Below are positions 56,591 to 64,000 of a DNA stretch of 64,000 bases, piece after piece. A program made the position numbers and the translations under genes. Positions within the stretch are counted from its first letter, which is position 1. Each line of letters begins with the position of its first letter. Below the pieces are notes generated by a model, which did not search any database, was not told the origin of the DNA, and worked only from the letters and a program-made list of their open reading frames with translations. Source of the stretch: Homarus americanus (Eukaryota; Arthropoda; Malacostraca; Decapoda; Nephropidae); NCBI RefSeq assembly GCF_018991925.1, contig NW_024735554.1, forward strand, positions 3,055,670 to 3,119,669, given 5' to 3'.

Positions 56591-57365
56591 ACCACCCAAA
56601 GACTATAGTACCACCACTGTGATGTGTTATGTACTGTACAGGAAACACCAAGTGACACACCTTACTTACGGTACCTGTTGAAGGTGTGTTGTCACCTGCC
56701 CCACCCGGGGCTGCAGGTCCGGATGAAGGGGCTTGGGGGCAAGCTGATTTAAATGGGGCTATGTAGTTATATGTGTTGTTGTTAATTAGGTTACGTATAT
56801 GATTCTGAGTTTGAAAACATTGGGCTGTGTATGTAAACAATGAAAGCATATACGTCTTGTGTAAGTATATCCTGGAGGTATTTAACATGGCTGCACGTCC
56901 TATACGAATACCTTCCTATTGTCAATTCTCCTCAGCACAGTTGGGAGGCCTGATATTTTTTCCCCGACTTGGGTATGGCGGGGTGGACCACTTGTACCTC
57001 ACCCAGGGTACATTATTGACAGTACAGGTGGCTTTGTTTTTTGTACATACATGAAAGTCCAAGTGATTGAGAAAGTGATAAGCTTCCTTGAAAATAAATA
57101 ATTGATAATGTTTAACCGCCATTAAACAACGTAACAAGCGTAGTAGGGTGGTCATGGCAACGTGCTGTTATTATTATTTTATTGCTATTGTTATGTATAT
57201 ACAGTACATATTAAGGTATTTTTCCATATTAACACCCAAGTCACGCGTAACAATACTACATGTAATAATGGCCCTACCACTTACCTTATGCAATTCTAAG
57301 CACACTTTCTTTTATAAACACCCGTCGGAAATTACTCGTTGTCGAAATATAGATATTTTTTAAAG
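56591..57365. other. Candidate intron between the GC-rich stretch and the 57366 exon
   Basis: Becomes AT-rich again. CAATTCTCCTCAG at about 56923-56935 is a fair splice acceptor, but the sequence after it has no persuasive coding frame. Confidence 0.25.
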
Positions 57366-57463
57366 CAATTATTTTGGAAGACGACCGAGTGCGACAGCTA
57401 CCTCCTATCCCTGCCTCTGAAGACAACACGCTCCTCAACCTCAGCCCGGGCCCAGAGTCATCG
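57366..57463 (+). CDS. Candidate internal coding exon of an unrecognised gene
   Basis: Between the acceptor atattttttaaag and the donor gtaggc, a 98-nt stretch is open in a frame reading IILEDDRVRQLPPIP then ASEDNTLLNLSPGPESS. Its codons are GC-rich (CTC CTC AAC CTC AGC CCG GGC), unlike the AT-rich flanks, as expected for an exon. The phase is 2 in and 0 out. Further exons would lie beyond the transposons or outside the window. I do not recognise the protein. Confidence 0.4.
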
Positions 57464-57494
57464 GTAGGCAGAACAATGGTTAATTCTCGACTAG

Positions 57495-57531
57495 GTTAGG
57501 TTGGGTTGAGTTAGGTTAGGTTAGGGGGTCA
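57495..57531. repeat. Short (GGTTA)n-like tract
   Basis: AGGTTAGGTTGGGTTGAGTT then AGGTTAGGTTAGG: degenerate arthropod telomere-like units. Confidence 0.5.
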
Positions 57532-57724
57532 TAATTCAGAAACGGGTGATTTCCGTAGAAGCAAATGAATCACACAATTTTAAGCTTCAAAGGGAGTTGG
57601 GTGTTAATCAGGAAATTTACCTCAATAATGACACACACTACTTACTATAACTTTGCTATCACTCGGAATCGAGTATGATGATAATCCAGCTATAATGCAA
57701 TGATATGAGTTATTAGGGATGTCA

Positions 57725-59963
57725 CCTACGTTGGTGAGTTATGAGGTGACTAAAGAGGCCGATACGGGACCAGCAGAGTCGTTCACAGATGTTGCACATG
57801 TGGAAGGCTACATCTAGTGCGGGAGGGGTAGCGTCTTTCCGGTGTTGGCGATTGTCTGCTTTGGTTTGCAGTCGGGCTAACTCAAAAGTATTGACACCTT
57901 CTTGTGTGGTGCTCCTCCGAGCGTTACGGTGTGGAGTAATCGTCTCCTAGATGAGGGGGCCAGCGTTACATTTACTATTCGTTAGGTGACTGTAAAGTAG
58001 CTGCTTTGGCAGCCTACTGTCGTCTATGCGGGTAACATGGCCAGTCCAGCATAGTTGTTCACGGATAATGGTAGCCTCGATGCTCCTATAGGTGTCAGCA
58101 AGAAAACGGTATTTGTTCTCTTGTCTTCCCAGCGAACTCGGAAGATGGAATGTAGACTACATTGGTGAAAGTTTTCAAGTGCCTTGAGGTGCCTCTTGTA
58201 TGTGAACCATGTCTTGCTGTCACATAGCAAGGTGGGGAGGACCACTGCTCGATATATACTTGCAACTTTGTAGATAATTTCAGCTCCTTACAGCTCCTTA
58301 CAGCTGAAGACCAGGTGTGGAGTCTGCTGAAGGCTCGAGATGCACATCTGATCCGATGGGAGACTAAATACCGAAAGTGGTTAACATTAGAGAGGGTAGT
58401 ACCGTTAAGCTGGATGGATGGTGGAGGTGTGGCTGAACCGGGAGCAGGTTGAAAGAGAATCTGAGTCTTACGTACATTCACCTCAAGGCCGAAGTGTGCG
58501 TAAGCATCTACGTAGGTGTTCAGGATCTCCTGAAGGTTGCGTTCAGTGTGAGCGACAAGGGTGAGGTCGTCTGCATACTGAAGTTCAGTAATAGAAGCTG
58601 CCGACACTTTGTTCCTGCCTGGAGTCGTCTTATGTTGAAAAGACCCTTCATCCGATACTGGATGTCCACCCTGCCGGCTAAATTGGCACTGGCACGAGTA
58701 AGGAAGGCAGCCAAGAAAATGGAAAAGAGAGTTGTGCCAGTACACATCCTTATTTTATCCCCATTTGAATGGGGAAGAGTTCAACTGGGTGCCATTGTGT
58801 AGGACACTGCCGTTCACGCCATTGTGGAGTTGCCTCACAATGACAGTGAATTTTGATGGGCAGCCAAAACGGCTGAGGGTCCGCCATTGACCGAGTCGAA
58901 GGCCTTGGTTAGGTCGATGAAGGCCATGTACAGGTCACGACACTGTTCTCTGCACTTTTCCTGTATCTGGCGGACAATAAAGATCATGTCAATGGTGCCA
59001 TGTGATGGTCTAAAGCCACATTGAGATTCTGGGAGGAAGTTTTCTGTCCTAAGAAGGAGTCTGTTTAGGAGGACTCGGGCGATAATCTTGCCAGCTACGC
59101 ACAGCAGCAGATCCTGCGGAAGTTGCCACAGTCTGACCGGCCTCCTTTGTTATAAATATTGACGGTGGAGGCGTCTTTAAGAGCTTGGGGGATTTCCTCA
59201 TTTTCCCATAATTCTCCAGCAGAGAGTGGAGATGGTTGGTAAGTAGGGGTCCACCTGCTTTAAACACTTCGGCTGGGATTCCATCAGGCCCTGTGGCTTT
59301 GTTATTTTTCATCTGTTTGATAGCAGTAGCTACCTCATCCAGGGATGGAGGATAGCTGAGGTGGGTCAACTGTGGATGCCGAGGGACCTGCTGGGTAGTC
59401 AGGACATCTACTGTACATCGGTGTTTCTATTGAGCAGCGAATCGTAGTGCTTTTTCCATCGCTGAAGGATGCCTTCTTCTTCTTTAATTAGGAAATTATC
59501 GTCAGATGAGCGAAGGGGGCTGTGCCATGAGTGATTGGCCCATAAAATGTTTTAGTGGAATTGAAAAATTTGTACATCTTGTGTTGATCTGCAAATTTTT
59601 GCATTTCACACTCTTTGTTTTTAAACTAGTCGTTCTTTAGATTTCGAAGTTCGCGCTGGGCCGCCGCTTTCTTCTTGCAGAAGGTATCAGTTATGGTTTG
59701 AGACTGAGGGTTGTTCTGCCAGTCATTTAAAGCCACACGTTTATCATTGACGAATACATTGACTTCCTGGTCATATTCATCAACCCAGTCCTGGTGTATT
59801 CTTTCGATCTGGCTTAGGGTCTCTGCAGGTTTTTGTCATTGACAGTGTCGAGAATATCCCATTCGGCACTGGGATTTTGGTTGTTTGTTGTCGGGTTGTT
59901 TATCAGCCCCTGTTCGAGTTGCTCTCTGAAGGCATGTGCTACTGCTGGATTCTCCAAACGCTT
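57725..59963 (-). pseudogene. RTE-like LINE, broken
   Basis: Minus-strand non-LTR retrotransposon with many frameshifts. 5' to 3': a pre-RT region at about 59630-59840 (RIHQDWVDEYDQEVNVFV, then QRELRNLKND), SYPPSLDEVATAIKQMKNNK and ATGPDGIPAEVFKAGG (59230-59369), a palm motif ITELQYADDLTLVAHTERN (near 58540-58600) with the YADD active site, FGLEVNVRKTQILFQP, and at the end a C2H2-type finger CNICERLCWSRIGLFSHLIT (about 57735-57800). The YADD box and finger-type C-terminus fit RTE-like families. The endonuclease is not seen; a Harbinger element abuts at 59964. Confidence 0.85.
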
Positions 59964-61244
59964 GGGCCCGAATTCAGAACGGTGTTTTGAACCTGGGATT
60001 TGAGCTCGGCTCAGGTGTGGGAATAGGGATTCCTCGATCGGAGATTTCCTGCAGTGGATTACTCTTATTCAGAGCATCGGCTTGAACCTCGGATTGGATA
60101 ATCTGTTGTATTTTCTTCAATTCCGAGCAAGGATTCGAACACTGAAATTCCAGCCAATCGCGTTTCATTTACACCATTACGACAGCCAATCACCATCGAG
60201 ATTGATGTTTACAATACTATGGCGGCAACTATGATTCGACGACTTTTTAAGGAGGAGAAATCTCTCCTTGCACATCAAAAGTTACTTTTATTATTGTAAT
60301 TACAATCAAATTCTGGTCAAATTATAATGATTTATGGTACTGTGTTACAACGTGGCCGTGTTGTTATATAACAAAAAAATCATAGAGGAAGAACAATTAC
60401 ATACAAATTGTAGATATAATCCGGGACAGGTGTCAATATTCATAACCAAAGCAAGATGAATCAATGCAGGGCGTAGTAACCTGGCTAGGTTGGGTTCGGT
60501 TAGGTTTCTTTCTTTCTGTTCTTTTAACCCCACATTTCCCCTGATTGGTAATTTTAAGAAAAGACCCCTTTATTAATACATTAAGAATCAAAATTCACTC
60601 GGCATTGATTCAATTATATTGAAAATACATCAAAATAGTTTTCCTAAAGAAAAACGCCCAAAATAAAGAAGCGTCAGTGTTCTTTACATTTACCCAGTTG
60701 ATCTCCACGGACCCTTAACTCGAAAGTGTTGTAACACATTACCATAACTCACTCAGTCACCAGAAACTTTCTTACCTGGAAACTATTCGTTGCGAAGAAT
60801 CTCAAAGCAATCATCAGCTGATGAATGGGAGGTCGAGGTGAACCATAGCCAATAGAACTGTCAAGTAGATGCTCCATATTACGGATAATATCAAGGAAAT
60901 CTCCCATGCTGAACCTATATCGTTGTCTGAATTGCGTATCATCATAACAATTTATAGGATTCTGCCTATTTACCATCAGTATTCTCTCTACAAAATTTTC
61001 AATTTGACGACATCTCCGAAAAGCGCACTGTCAAAATTCATGTTGACTTGCTATTTTGAATGATGGAACGACCACTAAACCTGCCTCTAGGTAGGATTAA
61101 CGCGAGGATCGACAAATCCGATCTCAAACTCGGTTTGAATCTTTGCATTGGCTCAATTTTTGAATACCAACAATCTTCAATCGTTGCTTGGTCCTTAGTT
61201 TAAACCTTCATGCGGTTTCAAACCAGCATTCTGAATTTGGACCC
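59964..61244 (-). mobile_element. PIF/Harbinger element, 1281 bp, internally deleted
   Basis: The left end GGGCCCGAATTCAGAACGGT and the complement of the right end, GGGTCCAAATTCAGAATGCT, are inverted repeats of about 30 bp, typical of Harbinger tips. The expected 3-bp target duplication is not exact (CTT against GAG). It carries the first part of a Harbinger transposase and lacks the catalytic DDE domain. Confidence 0.75.
60776..61040 (-). pseudogene. Harbinger (HARBI1-like) transposase, first exon, frameshifted
   Basis: Start ATG at about 61040 (MNFDSALFG); one frameshift soon after, then CRQIENFVERIL, DTQFRQRYRFSMGDFLDIIR and IHQLMIALRFFATNSFQ. This is the N-terminal region of HARBI1-like nucleases (FR.RFR.S...FL..I....L and Q.LIALRF.A..SFQ). 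The exon ends after Q at a good donor gtaagaaag, where HARBI1-type genes often split. The DDE exons are not in the remaining sequence. Confidence 0.72.
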
Positions 61245-62214
61245 GAGTGTTAAAACCTCTTCTGGAGGCTTGTTGCTTTCGCCACACACACACATCCGAG
61301 AGAGATGCAGGTTCATTGGCCAGTTCTTATAAGCCCTCAACCTAAACAAAGCTAACTTATATTTAATTATTAGGGGCCATTAGAGACTAGCCCAATTAAA
61401 ATGTTACTGTAGCTTAGAGAAGTGTTCCGTTGTTCCGTGTTTAGATAGATAGGTAGGTAGATAGATAGTCAAATTGTCCTACAAGTTCACATTGGTTCAG
61501 CATGCATATAATACTTAGTCTTGGTATACAGTGTAGGAGGTAGATACTGTATTTAAAATATGTATATGGTAGAGTGTACATAGACAGTGCAGATAATTAC
61601 ATGGAAAATTAACTTATTGCTCAATAATAGTTATTTTAATTCAGCTGAGCTCTTTTTTTTGTCACGTTATGTAACTTCAGGGTTGTCCGTCGCATTGGCA
61701 GCATAATGTCTCTCTTGACTCAAATGGTTGAAGACCTTCTCTACCTTCATTACCTTCAAGACAAATTTTTCTCCCCCACCCCTCCCCCTATTACCTGTTT
61801 TTGTGGCCATTATTCTTGGAAGGGGAAATATAGTGTTTGTCAGTCACACACCGCTGGGGAAAATACTCTTCGACCCCCCTCCTTCCTAACTCTTTCTGTG
61901 TTATGAGTTTGTATACATTCTTAAATCTTTCATTACTGGAATAATCATCGTAAAAACACATAGGGGTGTCTTGACCCTGGTAGCTTCTCACCACCATAAA
62001 TGTCAGTTGTTTTGTTTTCTGTAATATATTGGTTATAGAACTTATAGTACACATTTCCAAGATTGTATCCTTACATATGAAAAAGAAACCTGGAGTGTAA
62101 ACGATCTGTAGTGACGTAATGGTAGTTGTATTGGTGACTGTTATGGCATTTACCCATTTATTTTGTTGACTTATTATACGATACAAATTGATTATATTAA
62201 ACTTAACTTTTAGT
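61245..62214. other. Non-coding stretch
   Basis: No gene supported. Short open frames at 61706-61906 and 61791-62186 overlap on opposite strands and have no family features. A small GATA/GGTA tract lies at 61442-61470. Confidence 0.35.
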
Positions 62215-62460
62215 GTGATTTGATTAGGTTAGGTTTATATAGGTTTGATGGGGCTTTGTTAGGTTTGATTTGGTCGGTTTAAGATTAGTTTGTCAGGTTT
62301 AGGTTCGGACACCTTAACTTCGGTCAGGTTAGTTCATGTTAGGTTATAATTAGGTTAGGTAGGTTAGTTTAGGTTAAGCTTAGTTCGGTCAAGTTAGGTT
62401 AGTTTAGGTTCGGTTAAGTTGGTTAGTTCAGGTAGGTTAGGTTAGGCAGGGTTTACTAAT
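62215..62460. repeat. Degenerate TTAGGTT tract
   Basis: About 25 AGGTT/TTAGG words within 245 bases, such as GATTAGGTTAGGTTTATATA and GGTTAGGTAGGTTAGTTTAG. It is the longest such tract in the window and fits an interstitial, decayed arthropod telomere-like repeat; the telomeric origin is an inference. Confidence 0.55.
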
Positions 62461-62689
62461 ACAGTACCACAATACGATTCATGTAAGCAGCCACGAACAC
62501 ACCGCAAGGAAAACAAACATGCGCCAAGCATAGTCGATTGATGAACCTTTTGACTGTAATAATTAAAATAATAAGATATAAACAAAGGAAAAATACGACT
62601 GTAATTCTTTTAACCTAATTAGCCGTCAAGAACCGACCACCCAAATTTTGTGAATAAAGTATGAAACACGACCGAAGCTTGTCCCAATG

Positions 62690-64000
62690 TTATATGTCCC
62701 GTGTTCCAGTGTTATGTAGCCCCGTTTTCCAGTGTTATGTAGCCCCGTGTTCCAGTGTTATGTGGCCCCGTGTTCCAGTGTTATGGCCCCGTGTTCCGGT
62801 GTTATGTAGCCCCGTGTTCCAGTGTTATGGCCCCGTGTCCCGGTGTTATGTAGCCTCGTGTCCCGGTGTTATGTAGCCCGTGTTCCAGTGTTATGTAGCC
62901 CCGTGTTCCAGTGTTATGTAGCCCCGTGTTCCAGTGTTATGTAGCCCCGTGTTCCAGTGTTATGTGGCCCGTGTTCCGGTGTTATGTAGCCCCGTGTTCC
63001 AGTGTTAGCCCCGTGTTCCAGTGTTATGTGGCCCGTGTCCCGGTGTTATGTAGCCTCGTGTCCCGGTGTTATGTAGCCTCGTGTCCCGGTGTTATGTAGC
63101 CCCGTGTTCAGTGTTATGTAGCCCCGTGTTCAGTGTTATGTGGCCCCGTGTCGGTGTTATGTAGCCTCGTGTCCCGGTGTTATGTAGCCTCGTGTCCCGG
63201 TGTTATAGCCCCGTGTTCCAGTGTTATGTGGCCCCGTGTCCCGGTAGCAGCCTCGTGTCCCGGTGTTATGTAGCCCGTGTCTGTTATGTAGCCTCGTGTC
63301 AGTGTTATGTAGCCTCGTGTCCCGGTGTTATGTAGCCCGTGTTCCAGTGTTATGTGGCCTTGTGTCCCAGTGTTATGTGGCCTTGTGTCCCAGTTATGTG
63401 GCCCCGTGTTCCGGTGTTATGTGGCCCGTGTTCCGTTATGTGGCCCCGTGTTCCGGTGTTATGTGGCCCGTGTTCCGGTGTTATGTGGCCCTGTGTTCCG
63501 GTGTTATGTGGCCCCGTGTTCTGCGTTATGTGGCCTCGTGTCCCAGTGTTATGTGGCCTCGTGTCCCAGTGTTATGTGGCCCCGTGTTCCGGTGTTATGT
63601 GGCCCCGTGTTCCGGTGTTATGTGGCCCCGTGTTCCGGGTGTTATGTGGCTCGTGTCCCAGTGTTATGTGGCCTCGTGTCCCAGTGTTATGTGGCCTCGT
63701 GTCCCAGTGTTATGTGGCCCCGTGTTCCGGTGTTATGTGGCCCGTGTTCCGGTGTTATGTGGCCCCGTGTTCCGGTGTTATGTGGCCCCGTGTTCCGGTG
63801 TTATGTGGCCCTGTGTTCCGGTGTTATGTGGCCCCGTGTTCCAGTGCTATGGCCTGTGTCCCAGTGTTATGTGGCTCGTGTCCCAGTGTTATGTGGCCCC
63901 GTGTTCCGGTGTGCCCCGTGTTCCGGTGTTAATGTGGCCTCGTGTCCCAGTGTTATGTGGCCTCGTGTCCCAGTGTTATGTGGCCTCGTGTCCCAGTGTT
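62690..64000. repeat. Minisatellite, 23-bp unit, running off the right edge
   Basis: Units CCAGTGTTATGTAGCCCCGT-GTT, changing from GTAGCC forms on the left to GTGGCC forms from about 63340, with TTCCGG and TCCCAG variants interleaved. More than 50 copies are visible. Since 23 is not a multiple of three, open frames cycle through all phases; they are artefacts. Confidence 0.97.

Noticed and set aside
62661..63932. ORFs with repeated VPVLCGPVFRC
   Set aside because: Frames of the 23-bp minisatellite.

Overview
The window looks like a repeat-rich arthropod nuclear genome, most likely a crustacean and possibly a decapod. That placement is an inference. It rests on CR1-like and RTE-like LINEs, many Tigger/pogo elements with TA target sites, a Harbinger element, long simple minisatellites, degenerate TTAGG-like tracts (TTAGG is the arthropod telomere repeat) and spliced genes with ordinary GT-AG introns. 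I saw no prokaryotic features, rRNA genes, tRNA genes or CRISPR array.

Layout. 1-2583: Tigger transposon cut by the window edge, carrying a near-intact DDD transposase on the minus strand. 2604-3231: first two coding exons of an unrecognised minus-strand gene that continues beyond the left edge; the Tigger sits 18 nt inside its second intron. 3480-6512: a complete DNA transposon with about 90-bp inverted repeats, an 8-bp target duplication and a 742-aa transposase-like ORF, possibly hAT-related. 6707-8588 and 10364-12089: two copies of one LTR-like element, each with its own 4-bp target duplication. 13866-15175: decayed CR1-like LINE. 16500-20885: 4.4-kb minisatellite. 20925-24295: cluster of CR1-like LINE copies in both orientations, one split by a 438-bp solo LTR. 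25583-26062: foldback element. 26225-26645: minisatellite.

The clearest host gene is on the plus strand from 28656 to about 42.4 kb. Seven coding exons join without a frame break into a 432-aa protein with an N-terminal signal-anchor, resembling DUF1647-type glycosyltransferase-like proteins of arthropods and nematodes. Its introns hold nested Tiggers (28863-32555), a 35-bp minisatellite, a TA-flanked MITE, a 24-bp minisatellite and a 65-bp tandem array. After it come a long AT-rich 3' region, two adjacent perfect hairpins, a (TA)n tract, a Tigger deletion derivative (50387-51003) and a polypyrimidine minisatellite (51248-52650).

The right end has a GC-rich stretch ending in a consensus splice donor (56584), a candidate coding exon (57366-57463), a broken RTE-like LINE (57725-59963), a Harbinger element with the first exon of its transposase (59964-61244), a degenerate TTAGG-like tract and a 23-bp minisatellite running off the right edge. 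Host coding sequence is probably under 4 percent of the window. The most unusual items are the 3480-6512 transposon, the covarying short direct repeats inside the two LTR-like copies, and the two genes found only by joining splice sites.
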